From: Kribbella sandramycini
Lineage (GTDB): Bacteria; Actinomycetota; Actinomycetes; Propionibacteriales; Kribbellaceae
Assembly: GCF_013131805.1 (NCBI RefSeq)
Contig: NZ_JABJRC010000002.1
Coordinates: 1,054,001 to 1,118,000, forward strand
Length of the DNA stretch: 64,000 nt
Reading direction: 5' to 3'
In this document: positions 7,402 to 16,200 of the stretch, piece by piece
Layout: the number at the start of each line of letters is the position of its first letter
Numbering within the stretch: position 1 is the first letter of the stretch
The notes under the pieces: model-generated
What the model was told of the DNA's origin: nothing
The model's input: the letters and a program-made list of their open reading frames with translations, nothing else
Databases searched by the model: none
Made by a program: the position numbers and the translations under genes

Positions 7402-8874
7402 ATGAGTTCTCATCAAGCTGGACGACGGGAGTGGCTCGGGCTCGCGGTGCTGGTGCTGCCGGCGTTACTGGCGTCCCTAGAGCTGACGATCACCCATTTG
7501 GCGTTACCCGCGATCGGACGCGATCTCGGCGCGTCGTCGACGGAGTTGCTGTGGATCGTCGACGGATACGCATTCCTGCTGGCCGGGACGCTGGTCGTCA
7601 TGGGCGCGCTCGGCGACCGGATCGGACGACGGCGCCTCCTGCTCGGCGGCGCGTTCGCGTTCAGCCTGCTGTCCGTGGTGGCGGCGTACGCACCGAGCGC
7701 GGAGGTGCTGATCGTCGTACGGGCGTTGCTCGGCGTGGCCGGGGCGACCTTGATGCCCTCGGTGCTGGCACTCACGGTGGCGTTGTTCACCGAGCCCCGG
7801 CAGCGCACGCAGGCGGTCGGGATCGTGGTCGCGGCGGTGTCGGCCGGTACGGCGATCGGTCCGCTGATCGGCGGCTGGCTGCTGGACCACTTCTGGTGGG
7901 GCTCGGCCTTCCTGCTACCGATCCCGCTGATGCTCGTCCTGCTGATCGTCGGGCCGCTCACCTTGCCCGAACACCGGGCACCCGGCGTACGCCGTCTCGA
8001 TCTCGCGAGTGCCGCGTTGTCGATCGTCGCGGTGCTCGGGCTCGTCTTCGGGCTCAAGCAGTTCGCCGTCGCGGGGCTCTCGTTCGCGGCGTTCGCGGGC
8101 GTCGCGGTGGGCCTCGCCGCCGGCGCGATGTTCGTCCATCGCCAACGCCGGTTGGACGATCCGATGCTCGACCTGAGCCTGTTCGCCAACTCGGCGTTCA
8201 GTACGGCGACCGTCACGCTGATGCTCGGAATCTTCGTCCTCTGGGGCACCAACTACGCCGTCGCGCAGTACCTGCAGTTGGTCGCCGGCCTCGATCCCTT
8301 GACCGCCGGGCTCTGGACGGCGCCACCCGCACTCGGCGTCATCGTCGGCTCCCTCGGCGCTACCCGGTTGGCCCGCCGCGTCTCCCCCGGTCGCATCATC
8401 GGCGCCGGCCTGCTGCTCTCGACCGCCGGCTTCGCGTTACTGACCCGCATCACCCCGGACGCCGACCTCGGCCTGCTCGTCACCGCCATGATCATCATCT
8501 CCACCGGACTCGGCCCGATGATGGCGCTCGCCACTGCGCTCATCGTCGGCAATGCGCCCGCCGATCGCGCCGGCGCGGCCTCGGCTGTCGCATCCACTGC
8601 GCCACAACTCGGCGGCGGGCTCGGCATCGCGATCCTCGGCAGCATCATCGCCGCCATCTATCGTGCCCGGATGAACGGCGGTTCCGACGACACCCTGGCC
8701 GGCGCCGTCGAAACCGCCGCCACCCTGCCACCCACCGAAGCCGCCGACCTCCTCGCCGCAGCCCGCCAAGCCTTCACTACCGGCTTCACCATCAGCGCTT
8801 GGACGGCGGCCGCCGCAACTCTCCTGCTCGCCGTCGCCGTCCTCACCGTTCTGAGCCGAACCCGCAGCACCTGA
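7402..8874 (+). CDS. MFS multidrug exporter, DHA2 (14-TM) type
   Basis: 490 residues with about 14 hydrophobic spans. Motif A GALGDRIGRRRLLL follows TM2, and the early LELTITHLALPAIGRDL segment with the WIVDGYAFLLAGTLVVMG block matches the QacA/SmvA branch of DHA2 proton-drug antiporters. The ATG at 7402 is chosen over an in-frame TTG at 7387, which would lie inside the promoter. Control by SoxR from the overlapping box suggests export of redox-cycling compounds. A strong terminator follows at 8904. Confidence 0.88.
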   Translation: MSSHQAGRREWLGLAVLVLPALLASLELTITHLALPAIGRDLGASSTELLWIVDGYAFLLAGTLVVMGALGDRIGRRRLLLGGAFAFSLLSVVAAYAPSAEVLIVVRALLGVAGATLMPSVLALTVALFTEPRQRTQAVGIVVAAVSAGTAIGPLIGGWLLDHFWWGSAFLLPIPLMLVLLIVGPLTLPEHRAPGVRRLDLASAALSIVAVLGLVFGLKQFAVAGLSFAAFAGVAVGLAAGAMFVHRQRRLDDPMLDLSLFANSAFSTATVTLMLGIFVLWGTNYAVAQYLQLVAGLDPLTAGLWTAPPALGVIVGSLGATRLARRVSPGRIIGAGLLLSTAGFALLTRITPDADLGLLVTAMIIISTGLGPMMALATALIVGNAPADRAGAASAVASTAPQLGGGLGIAILGSIIAAIYRARMNGGSDDTLAGAVETAATLPPTEAADLLAAARQAFTTGFTISAWTAAAATLLLAVAVLTVLSRTRST

Positions 8875-8903
8875 CGCCGGCCGCCTCGGGCAGACGACGA
8901 GGC

Positions 8904-8948
8904 CCCACGACCCGGCCGGGACGACGTCCGTTCCGGCCGGGTTGTGGG
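8904..8948 (+). terminator. Hairpin terminator after the MFS gene
   Basis: A 16-bp stem, CCCACGACCCGGCCGG pairing with CCGGCCGGGTTGTGGG (one G-U), loop of 13. No U-tract follows, as is common in high-GC actinobacteria. Confidence 0.7.
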
Positions 8949-9019
8949 CATCTTCACGAGCTGGTCGTCGGCGTGTTGAGTGGAAATAAATTTCGTTCTG
9001 GACGGGGTCGAATCCAGTT

Positions 9020-9047
9020 TTGGCCGTCGCCCAAAATCCGCTACTGT
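9020..9047 (+). promoter_or_regulatory. Promoter of second Gly-Cys-Val tRNA operon
   Basis: TTGGCC (9020-9025) and TACTGT (9042-9047) with a 16-base spacer. The sequence from TACTGT through GGAGAACACCAAACCGGT is shared with the first operon (850-883), while upstream sequence differs. Confidence 0.6.
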
Positions 9048-9083
9048 TCTTCTCGCACCGGAGAACACCAAACCGGTTGTAGT

Positions 9084-9156
9084 GCGGACGTAGCTCAGTT
9101 GGTAGAGCGTAACCTTGCCAAGGTTAAGGTCGCCGGTTCGAGCCCGGTCGTCCGCT
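9084..9156 (+). tRNA. tRNA-Gly (anticodon GCC), second copy
   Basis: Identical 73 bases to the minus-strand gene at 768-840. It is first in the Gly-Cys-Val operon and carries the TTGCCAA anticodon loop. Confidence 0.97.
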
Positions 9157-9169
9157 CGGAGACCACTCT

Positions 9170-9240
9170 GGTGGAGTGGCCGAGAGGCGAGGCAACGGCC
9201 TGCAAAGCCGTGTACACGGGTTCGAATCCCGTCTCCACCT
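9170..9240 (+). tRNA. tRNA-Cys (anticodon GCA), second copy
   Basis: Identical 71 bases to 662-732, with anticodon loop CTGCAAA and discriminator U. Confidence 0.97.
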
Positions 9241-9253
9241 CGAGAACAATCTT

Positions 9254-9325
9254 GGACGATTGGCGCAGCGGTAGCGCGCTTCCCTGACACGGAAGAGGTC
9301 ACTGGTTCGATCCCAGTATCGTCCA
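9254..9325 (+). tRNA. tRNA-Val (anticodon GAC), second copy
   Basis: Identical 72 bases to 577-648. Similarity to the first operon ends at the tRNA 3' end: this copy lacks the conserved flank and tandem array and is followed by a plain terminator. Confidence 0.97.
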
Positions 9326-9334
9326 CCAGAAGTC

Positions 9335-9364
9335 AGCGCGGTGTTCCTCACGGAGCACCGCGCT
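9335..9364 (+). terminator. Terminator of second tRNA operon
   Basis: Perfect 9-bp stem AGCGCGGTG/CACCGCGCT with a 12-base loop, followed by TTCGCGTTTGC. It also separates the tRNA operon from the convergent SDR gene. Confidence 0.8.
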
Positions 9365-9374
9365 TTCGCGTTTG

Positions 9375-10118
9375 CTACATGCGGAGGTGGGAGGCGCCGT
9401 TGAAGTCGAGGACGGTGCCGGTGGCGAATTCGGCGGCGGGGGAAGCCAGGTAGCGGAGGGCGGCGGCTACTTCGGTGGGGGTGGCTACTCGGTTGAGGGG
9501 GCTTTCGGCGGCTCGGCGGGGTAGGCCTTGGCCGGCGAGGTTCGCGGCGGCCATGTCGGTGGTGGTCCAGCCGGGGGCGATGGCGGTGACGGCGATGCCT
9601 TCGGGGCCGAGGGCTCGGGCGAGGGACTGGGTGAAGGAGACCAGGGCGGCTTTGGAGGCGCCGTAGGCGGGCTGGTTGGGTTCGCCGCGGAAGGCGCCTC
9701 GGGAGGAGACGTTGATGATGCGGCCGCCGCGGGGCATGTGCCGGACGGCGCACCAGGTGGTGTTGGCCGGGCCGATCAGGTTGACGGCGAGGGTGTCGGC
9801 CCAGGCTTGTTGCCATTCGGCGTACGTTGTCTCCCGGATCCGGTGCGGGTGGTAGACGCCGGCGTTGTTCACCAGGACGTCGATCCGCCCGAGCGCGGCC
9901 GCGGCGTCGTCCACCATCCGTTCGACGGCATCGGCGTCCGCCAGATCGGCGTGGACGAGCACATGGCCGGCGCCCGGCAGCGAGGCGAGCACTTTCTCCG
10001 CCGCCCCGCGCGACGAGCTGTAATGGACGGCGACCCGGTCGCCGTCCGCCGCGAAGGTCTGCGCGGCGGCGGCACCGATGCCGCGGGAAGCTCCGGTGAT
10101 CAGTACGGCGCGATCCAT
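9375..10118 (-). CDS. SDR-family oxidoreductase (FabG-like)
   Basis: 247 residues of a classical short-chain dehydrogenase: cofactor motif TGASRGIG (8-15), NNAG (84-87), and catalytic Ser139, Tyr152 and Lys156 (YGASK). The start ATG at 10118 leaves the cofactor motif seven residues in, as expected; the longer open frame upstream overlaps rsgA and is not coding. The absence of an acidic residue after the second beta strand (VHYSSSRG) suggests NADP(H). Substrate unknown; fatty-acid reductase annotation would be only by family. It lies 16 bp downstream of rsgA on the same strand. Confidence 0.85.
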   Translation of the reverse strand: MDRAVLITGASRGIGAAAAQTFAADGDRVAVHYSSSRGAAEKVLASLPGAGHVLVHADLADADAVERMVDDAAAALGRIDVLVNNAGVYHPHRIRETTYAEWQQAWADTLAVNLIGPANTTWCAVRHMPRGGRIINVSSRGAFRGEPNQPAYGASKAALVSFTQSLARALGPEGIAVTAIAPGWTTTDMAAANLAGQGLPRRAAESPLNRVATPTEVAAALRYLASPAAEFATGTVLDFNGASHLRM

Positions 10119-10134
10119 GCCACCGATCTTGTCA

Positions 10135-11202
10135 TCACAAACGCGGCTTCGAATCACGGCGGTACGACTTACTCGCCCGCACCCACTCCTTCTTCGCCTC
10201 GGCCTGCAATCGCACATCCGAGCGCCGCGCCATGTACGCCGCCTCCCGGCGCAGCCGCAGCCAGCTGTCGTAGCGCCGGTAGGGCAGCGAGCCGTCCGCC
10301 AGCGCGGCCTGCACGGCACACCCTGGCTCGGTGTCATGCGCGCAGTCCTTGAACTTGCACACCTCAGCCAGCGACGTGATGTCCGGGAACGCGGCCGCCA
10401 GCCCCTCCCCCGACTCCTGCAGACCGATCCCCCGCAGCCCAGGCGTGTCGATGACCACGCCACCGGACGGCAGCACGATCAACTCCCGCCGCACCGACGT
10501 GTGCCGGCCCTTGCCGTCCTCCCGGATCGCCTGCACATCCAGCAACTCGACACCCGCCAGCGCATTCACCAGCGACGACTTACCCGCGCCACTCGACCCC
10601 AGCAACGCCAGCGTCGCGTCACCGGCCAGCAACTCCCGGACGGCGTCCATCCCCTCGCCAGTCGCCGTACTGCACACCAGTACGTCGGCACCCGGCGCAG
10701 CAACAGCCACATCTTCAGCGATGGCCTCGCCGTCACCAACCAGATCAGCCTTGGTCAGGACGACGACCGGACGCGCACCGCTCTCCCACGCCAACGCGAG
10801 GAAGCGTTCGATCCGGCCGATATTCGGCTCCGGATGCAGACCGACCACGATCGCCACCACGTCGACGTTCGCGGCCAGCACCTGACCCTTCGACGTCCCG
10901 CTCACCTCGGCGCGGACGATCGCCGTCCGCCGCGGCAGCAGCGACTCCAAAGTGATCCGGTCGTCCGGCCACTGCCGAAGCAGCGCCCAGTCCCCAGTAC
11001 AGGGCATCGCGGCCGAATCACCCGCGATGGCACCGAGTAACGCACCCGACCACGTCGCGCGAACGGGCCCGTCCTCGGTCAGAACAGTCGCCAGGCCCTT
11101 GTCGACCCGGGCGACCCGGCCCGGCACGAGCTCGGCCGGGGCAGTGTGCAATACGTCGGCCGTGGAGCTGTCCAGCCCCAGAGCCTGAAGTGTGGAAGAC
11201 AT
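10135..11202 (-). CDS. rsgA: Ribosome small subunit-dependent GTPase A
   Basis: 355 residues with the circularly permuted GTPase order of RsgA/YjeQ: OB-fold (about 25-85), G4 TKAD (150-153), then G1 GSSGAGKSS (202-210), G3 DTPG (252-255), and a zinc knuckle Cys282, Cys287, His289, Cys295. It assists late 30S maturation. An in-frame regulatory leader ORF with its own strong ribosome site lies upstream (11236-11295), and a short stem-loop (ACCTT/AAGGT, 11210-11223) covers the AAAGG that would serve as the rsgA ribosome site. Confidence 0.92.
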   Translation of the reverse strand: MSSTLQALGLDSSTADVLHTAPAELVPGRVARVDKGLATVLTEDGPVRATWSGALLGAIAGDSAAMPCTGDWALLRQWPDDRITLESLLPRRTAIVRAEVSGTSKGQVLAANVDVVAIVVGLHPEPNIGRIERFLALAWESGARPVVVLTKADLVGDGEAIAEDVAVAAPGADVLVCSTATGEGMDAVRELLAGDATLALLGSSGAGKSSLVNALAGVELLDVQAIREDGKGRHTSVRRELIVLPSGGVVIDTPGLRGIGLQESGEGLAAAFPDITSLAEVCKFKDCAHDTEPGCAVQAALADGSLPYRRYDSWLRLRREAAYMARRSDVRLQAEAKKEWVRASKSYRRDSKPRL

Positions 11203-11235
11203 GCGACGAACCTTTCGGAAGGTCCGGCCGCGAGT

Positions 11236-11295
11236 TCAGCTCAGCGGACGGACAGTAAGAGAGACGGCGGCCCGTGCGGCCGACAAGTGGCTCAT
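11236..11295 (-). CDS. 19-residue leader ORF upstream of rsgA
   Basis: ATG at 11295 preceded by GGGAGG with seven-base spacing, the best ribosome site in the vicinity, encodes MSHLSAARAAVSLTVRPLS and stops at 11236, 33 bases before rsgA. A hairpin sits between them and occludes the rsgA ribosome site. The arrangement is that of a translational leader peptide. Whether the peptide itself or its translation matters is unknown; it is not cysteine-rich. Confidence 0.5.
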   Translation of the reverse strand: MSHLSAARAAVSLTVRPLS

Positions 11296-11348
11296 GGCAG
11301 TGCCTCCCTTCCAGAAGTTCGACAACCGGTAGTCGCGATACAGCAAGC

Positions 11349-12455
11349 CTAGGTGGTCGGATTCGTCGTGCGCACCGGGTTTTCGGAATCGACCGGCTCG
11401 GCCAGCCGCTCGATCGACTCCGCTGCCGCCACCTCGGGCCGCTCGTTCTCCTCGACCGGCGTCAGCTCATGATGCGGTTCGTGATGCGGCTCCGCCTCGG
11501 CCTTCATCACCGGCTCCCGCTCACCGTCCAGCGGCGGCAGCGCGGGCTCACGCTTGCGCGCCGGCCACAGCCGGTTCACGACCGCGTTCAGCGCGGCGCC
11601 GATCAGTACGGCGATTGCCGTCATGTACAACCACATCAGCACCGCGATCGGCGCCGCGAGCGGCCCGTAGATCGACGTCCCGCCGACCGTGCTCTGCAGA
11701 ATCCAGCGCAACACGAAGCTGCCCAGAATCCAGATCGACAGCGCCAGGAACGAGCCGGGCAGATCCGACACCCACGGCGTCCGGACCGGGACCGACACGT
11801 GGTACAGCGTGTTCAAGAAGCCCGCTGACAGAATCGTCACGACCGGCCAGTACAACTGGTTCAGGAAGTCCAGCCGGGCCGGGAGGATCGCGTCGACCGC
11901 ATCCGGGCCGGCCAGCACCAGCGGCAGCACGATCACACCGATCACCAGCGCGACGCAGTACAGCGTGAACGACAGTGCGCGCGTCCGCACGATCCCGCGC
12001 TTACCGCCCATCCCGTACATGATCGTGATCGTGTCGACGAACACGTTGAGCGCACGGCTGCCCGACCACAGCGCGAGCACGAAACCGATCGAGATCACAT
12101 CCGGCCGGCCGCCGTTCAGGACCTGGTTCAGCGTCGGGACGATCACGCTGTTCACGGAGTCGTCGGTGAGCGCTCTCTGGGCCAGCTCCGCGATCTGGAG
12201 TTTGATCTCCTCGATCGTCTCGACCTGGAAGTACCGGGTCGCGATGAAACCGATACTGCCGGCCAGCCCGAAGATCAGCGGCGGCAGCGAGAGGATCGCG
12301 AAGAACGCTCCCTCCGCGGCCAGCCCGGTGACGCGGTAGCGCAGACACACCCCGACCGTCTGGGTGATCAGCCGCCACGTCGTCGTGGGGATCTTCCGGA
12401 CCCATGCCAATGAGAGGGAGCTCCCACTGCTGGGTCCTGCCCCTGAACGTGCCAT
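11349..12455 (-). CDS. YihY/BrkB-family inner membrane protein
   Basis: About 368 residues. Six hydrophobic spans lie between residues 40 and 300, with the family hallmarks AEGAFFAILSLPPLIFGLAG, LWSGSRALNVFVDTITIMYG and a late SIYGPLAAPIAVLMWLYMTAIAVLIGAALNAV. The cytosolic C-terminal tail (about 70 residues) is Glu/Pro-rich and histidine-containing. The ATG at 12455 is chosen because upstream frame is shared with the divergent acyl-CoA dehydrogenase gene, whose start is only 19 bp away. Function of the family is unsettled; older ribonuclease BN labels are wrong. Confidence 0.85.
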   Translation of the reverse strand: MARSGAGPSSGSSLSLAWVRKIPTTTWRLITQTVGVCLRYRVTGLAAEGAFFAILSLPPLIFGLAGSIGFIATRYFQVETIEEIKLQIAELAQRALTDDSVNSVIVPTLNQVLNGGRPDVISIGFVLALWSGSRALNVFVDTITIMYGMGGKRGIVRTRALSFTLYCVALVIGVIVLPLVLAGPDAVDAILPARLDFLNQLYWPVVTILSAGFLNTLYHVSVPVRTPWVSDLPGSFLALSIWILGSFVLRWILQSTVGGTSIYGPLAAPIAVLMWLYMTAIAVLIGAALNAVVNRLWPARKREPALPPLDGEREPVMKAEAEPHHEPHHELTPVEENERPEVAAAESIERLAEPVDSENPVRTTNPTT

Positions 12456-12473
12456 ACCGCTTACCGTACTGAT

Positions 12474-14093
12474 ATGGCGGACCCAAACGCTGTAACGAAT
12501 CAGGCTCCCCCACTGGACGGCGTGAACTTCTTCACCCGGGACGCGCCCCTCGGCGACGCGCTGCGACCGTATGCCGACCTCGCCGCCGACCCCGAACTCA
12601 GCCGGATCGGCGCGCTCGCGGGATCGGCGGAAGCGCTCTCCCACGCGCTCCCGGCCAACCAGTACCCGCCGGTCCTGCGCACCCACGACCGCTACGGGCA
12701 CCGGATCGACGAGGTCGACTTCCACCCGTCGTGGCACTGGCTGATGGAGCGCGCCGTCGGCTTCGGCCTCCAGGCCGCGCCCTGGACGAGCACCCGCCCG
12801 AACCCGCACCTGACCCGCGCCGCCGGGTTCTACGTCTGGTCCCAGGTCGAGCCCGGCCACGGCTGCCCGATCTCCATGACGTACGCCGCCGTCCCGGCGC
12901 TCCAGGCATCGCCGGCCCTGGCCGCGGAGTGGGTTCCTCAGCTGGCCGCGACCGAGTACGACGTACGCCGGTTGCCCGGCGCGGCCAAGCGCGGCGTGCT
13001 GGCCGGGATGGGGATGACCGAGAAGCAGGGCGGCTCCGACGTCCGGGCCAATCTGACCACCGCGACACCGACCGGCGGTGACGAGTACCTGCTCGACGGG
13101 CACAAATGGTTCTGCTCGGCGCCGCAGGTCGACCTGTTCCTCGTCCTTGCCCAGGCGCCCGACGGGCTCACCTGCTTCGTCGTCCCCCGCGTCCTTGCCG
13201 ACGGCAACCGCAACACGTTCGCCCTCCAACGGCTCAAGGACAAACTCGGCAACCGCTCCAACGCCTCCAGCGAAGTCGAGTTCCACGCCACCGTCGGCCA
13301 CCGCCTCGGCCCCGAAGGCGCCGGCATCCGCACCATCATCGAAATGGTCGCCGCCACCCGCCTCGACTGCGTCGTCGGATCCGCCGCCCTCCAGCGCCGA
13401 GCCCTTGTCGAAGCCACCTGGCACACCCGCCACCGCTCCGCCTTCGGCGGACTCCTGGCCGACAAACCCGCCATGCAGAACGTGTTGGCCGACCTTGCCA
13501 TCGAAAGCGAAGCCGCAACCGCCCTGGCCATGCGCCTGGCCGCCGCAGTAGACGCGTCAGTCGGCGGCGACCAGCAGGAGACGGCGTTTCGGCGGATTGC
13601 GCTCCCACTCGCGAAGTTCTGGGTCACCAAGCGGACCTCGTTCCTGGTGGCCGAAGCTCTGGAGTGTCTTGGCGGCAACGGGTTCGTGGAGGAGTCCGGG
13701 ATGCCGTTGCTGTATCGGGAGTCGCCGCTGAACTCGATCTGGGAAGGATCGGGGAATGTGAATGCGCTGGACGTGTTGCGGGCGCTGCGGAAACCGGAGT
13801 CGCTGGATGCGTGGCTCGTCGAGATGGGGACGGTGAGCGGAGCGGATCGGCGGCTGGATGCGGCGGTGACCGACGTGCTGCAGGGGCTCGCGGATCTTGG
13901 CGAGGCCGGGGCCCGGCGACTCGCCGCGCGAATGGCGTTGTGCCTGCAGGCATCGCTGCTCCTGCGGCACTCGACACCCGCCGTCGCGGACGCGTTCGTC
14001 GGCTCCCGGCTGGGCGGCGACTGGGGCGGCGTGTTCGGGACACTTCCACGGACGACGCCGTTCCAGGAGATCGTCGACCGCACGATAGGGTGA
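12474..14093 (+). CDS. AidB-like acyl-CoA dehydrogenase
   Basis: 539 residues, longer than ordinary acyl-CoA dehydrogenases (about 380) and with the FAD motif GMGMTEKQGGSDVR (near 180-190), diagnostic of the AidB branch, plus C-terminal LECLGGNGFVEESGMPLLYRE and SIWEGSGNVNALDVLRAL. In E. coli AidB is tied to the alkylation response and binds DNA; the role in actinobacteria is less clear. The ATG is five bases after TACCGT, a possible -10, so the transcript may be leaderless. It diverges from the BrkB gene. Confidence 0.87.
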   Translation: MADPNAVTNQAPPLDGVNFFTRDAPLGDALRPYADLAADPELSRIGALAGSAEALSHALPANQYPPVLRTHDRYGHRIDEVDFHPSWHWLMERAVGFGLQAAPWTSTRPNPHLTRAAGFYVWSQVEPGHGCPISMTYAAVPALQASPALAAEWVPQLAATEYDVRRLPGAAKRGVLAGMGMTEKQGGSDVRANLTTATPTGGDEYLLDGHKWFCSAPQVDLFLVLAQAPDGLTCFVVPRVLADGNRNTFALQRLKDKLGNRSNASSEVEFHATVGHRLGPEGAGIRTIIEMVAATRLDCVVGSAALQRRALVEATWHTRHRSAFGGLLADKPAMQNVLADLAIESEAATALAMRLAAAVDASVGGDQQETAFRRIALPLAKFWVTKRTSFLVAEALECLGGNGFVEESGMPLLYRESPLNSIWEGSGNVNALDVLRALRKPESLDAWLVEMGTVSGADRRLDAAVTDVLQGLADLGEAGARRLAARMALCLQASLLLRHSTPAVADAFVGSRLGGDWGGVFGTLPRTTPFQEIVDRTIG

Positions 14094-14172
14094 GCGCGTC
14101 GCGACTGGCGCGCTGAGGTGGAGAACCACCGGGGAGCGAAGAACGGCGGCACCGTGCGCCTGGGTGCCCTCG
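14094..14172 (+). promoter_or_regulatory. ZTP (pfl) riboswitch upstream of glyA
   Basis: The two conserved halves of the pfl/ZTP aptamer are visible: CGCGACTGGCG, a stem GGTGG/CCACC followed by GGGGAGCG, then after a variable linker the second half GCGCCTGGGTGCC. The aptamer binds ZMP/ZTP, the purine intermediate that accumulates when 10-formyl-THF is short, and glyA is a classical target. It begins directly after the upstream stop codon and ends about 29 bases before the glyA ATG. Confidence 0.9.
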
Positions 14173-14200
14173 AACCATTGCAACCGCAGGAGAGACAACG

Positions 14201-15649
14201 ATGACTCAACCCTTCGACGCCGCCAAGGCCTCCGCGGCCTACCAGAACGCGCTCGAGGTGATCGCGTCCGTCGAGCCGACGATCGCCGGCGCGATCAAGG
14301 CCGAGCTGGCCGACCAGCGCTCCTCGCTGAAGCTGATCGCGAGTGAGAACTACGCCTCCCCCGCCACCCTGCTCACGATGGGCAACTGGCTGTCCGACAA
14401 GTACGCCGAAGGCACCGTCGGCCACCGCTTCTACGCCGGCTGCCAGAACGTCGACACCGTCGAGCAGACCGCCGCCGACCACGCCAAGGCCCTGTTCGGC
14501 GCCCCGCACGCCTACGTCCAGCCGCACTCCGGGATCGACGCCAACCTGGTCGCCTTCTGGGCGATCCTGGCCCAGCGGATCGAGTCCCCGGCCCTGGCCG
14601 AGGTCGGCGCCAAACACGTCAACGACCTGTCCGACGAGGACTGGGACAAGCTTCGCAAGGCGCTCGGCGACCAGCGCATGCTCGGCATGTCGCTGGACGC
14701 GGGCGGCCACCTCACGCACGGCTTCCGGCCGAACATCTCCGGCAAGATGTTCAACCAGCGCTCCTACGGCACCGACCCCGAGACCGGCCTGCTCGACTAC
14801 GACGCGGTCGCCGCTGCGGCCCGCGAGTTCAAGCCGCTGGTCCTGATCGCCGGCTACTCGGCGTACCCCCGCAAGGTGAACTTCGCCAAGATGCGCGAGA
14901 TCGCCGACGAGGTCGGCGCGACGCTGATGGTCGACATGGCGCACTTCGCCGGCCTCGTCGCGGGCAAGGTCTTCACCGGCGACTTCGACCCGGTCCCGCA
15001 CGCCCACGTCACCACCACGACCACGCACAAGTCGCTCCGCGGCCCGCGCGGCGGCATGGTGCTCTGCCAGCCCGAGTACGCCGACTCCGTCGACCGCGGC
15101 TGCCCGATGGTGCTCGGCGGCCCGCTCAGCCAGACGATGGCGGCCAAGGCCGTCGCGCTGGCCGAGGCTCGCCGGCCGTCGTTCCAGACCTACGCGCAGG
15201 CCGTCGCCGACAACGCCGTCACGCTCGCCGAGGGTCTGATGAAGCGCGGCGTCAAACTCGTCACCGACGGCACCGAGAACCATCTCGTCCTGCTCGACGT
15301 CTCGTCGTACGGCATCACCGGCCGCCAGGCCGAGTCCGCCCTGCTGGACGCCGGTATCGTCACCAACCGCAACGCGGTCCCCCGCGACGCGAACGGCGCC
15401 TGGTACACCTCCGGCGTCCGGATCGGCACGCCGGCGCTGACCACGCGCGGCTTCGGCGCCGACGAGTTCGACAAGGTCGCCGAGCTGATCGTCGACGTCC
15501 TGTCCGCCACCACCCCGACCACGACGCCGGCCGGCGCGCCGTCCAAGGCGAAGTACACGCTGGGCGACGGCGTCGCCGACAAGACCCGCGCCGCGTCAGC
15601 CGAACTGCTCGACAAGCACCCGCTCTACCCGGGCCTCGAGCTCGCGTAA
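14201..15649 (+). CDS. glyA: Serine hydroxymethyltransferase
   Basis: 482 residues. PLP lysine is Lys277 in [22 protein letters not shown] (48-54), [14 protein letters not shown] and [14 protein letters not shown] are canonical. It interconverts serine and glycine, charging THF with one-carbon units. The protein is about 50 residues longer than usual, from an insert around residues 122-165 and an extended C-terminus, a form known in some actinobacteria. The ATG follows GCAGGAGAGAC. Expression is expected to rise with ZTP through the upstream riboswitch. Confidence 0.95.
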   Translation: MTQPFDAAKASAAYQNALEVIASVEPTIAGAIKAELADQRSSLKLIASENYASPATLLTMGNWLSDKYAEGTVGHRFYAGCQNVDTVEQTAADHAKALFGAPHAYVQPHSGIDANLVAFWAILAQRIESPALAEVGAKHVNDLSDEDWDKLRKALGDQRMLGMSLDAGGHLTHGFRPNISGKMFNQRSYGTDPETGLLDYDAVAAAAREFKPLVLIAGYSAYPRKVNFAKMREIADEVGATLMVDMAHFAGLVAGKVFTGDFDPVPHAHVTTTTTHKSLRGPRGGMVLCQPEYADSVDRGCPMVLGGPLSQTMAAKAVALAEARRPSFQTYAQAVADNAVTLAEGLMKRGVKLVTDGTENHLVLLDVSSYGITGRQAESALLDAGIVTNRNAVPRDANGAWYTSGVRIGTPALTTRGFGADEFDKVAELIVDVLSATTPTTTPAGAPSKAKYTLGDGVADKTRAASAELLDKHPLYPGLELA

Positions 15650-15658
15650 AGTTCAACT

Positions 15659-16123
15659 ATGGCGCCCACCCCGGAAGAAGTCAGTCAGTACGTCGAACGC
15701 TTCGCCGGGGTGATGGCCAACAGCGGCGTCCCGACGATGTCCGCGCGGGTGATGGGCCGGATGCTGGTCAGCCCGAACGGCACGATGACTGCGGCCGAGC
15801 TGGCCGACACCCTGAAGATCAGCCAGCCGGCCGTGTCGGGCGCCGTCCGGCAGCTGATCCAGATGTCGTTCATCACCCGCGAGCGGCTGCCGGGCTCACG
15901 CAAGGACCACTACCGCATCCGCGAGGACGTCTTCGCCGCGATCCTCGAACGCCGCAACCAGGCCCTCACCGACTGGGCCACCAGCAGCGCTGTCGGCGCC
16001 GAACTCTTCGGCGCCGACACTGTCGTCGGCCGCCGCCTGTCCGAGGCCGCCGACTTCATCTCGTTCGTGCACAGCGACCTCGAACAGACCATGAAGGACT
16101 GGCGCGCCAAACACCCGCTCTAG
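15659..16123 (+). CDS. MarR-family regulator
   Basis: 154 residues with a winged helix (MTAAELADTLKISQPAVSGAVRQLIQMSFITRERLPGSRKDHYRI, about 42-87) and a C-terminal helical dimer region with FVHSDLEQTMKDW. The ATG is six bases after TAAAGT, which overlaps the glyA stop codon and looks like a -10, so the gene may have its own leaderless transcript. No adjacent target is obvious; the convergent gene 3' is an enolase-superfamily enzyme. Confidence 0.8.
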   Translation: MAPTPEEVSQYVERFAGVMANSGVPTMSARVMGRMLVSPNGTMTAAELADTLKISQPAVSGAVRQLIQMSFITRERLPGSRKDHYRIREDVFAAILERRNQALTDWATSSAVGAELFGADTVVGRRLSEAADFISFVHSDLEQTMKDWRAKHPL

Positions 16124-16172
16124 CGGCCCTTTCGTTTTCCTGCCAAGGAACGAATTTCGCCCTGGCGATTAG

Positions 16173-16191
16173 ACAAGACCTCTTGTACAAG
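16173..16191. promoter_or_regulatory. ACAAG-N4-CTTGTACAAG motif (site 1)
   Basis: ACAAG (16173-16177), four bases, then the palindrome CTTGTACAAG (16182-16191). The same arrangement with the same spacing occurs at 25220-25238 in front of an ArsR-like gene. Here it lies between two convergent genes, so its role is unclear. Confidence 0.5.
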
Positions 16192-16200
16192 ATCGGCTTT

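Noticed and set aside
12938..15283. 781-codon minus-strand open frame
   Set aside because: It is antisense to the acyl-CoA dehydrogenase and glyA genes, whose motifs are clear; composition is typical of GC-rich shadow frames.
16124..16200. A small gene between the MarR and enolase genes
   Set aside because: No open frame with a ribosome site; only the shared motif is noteworthy.
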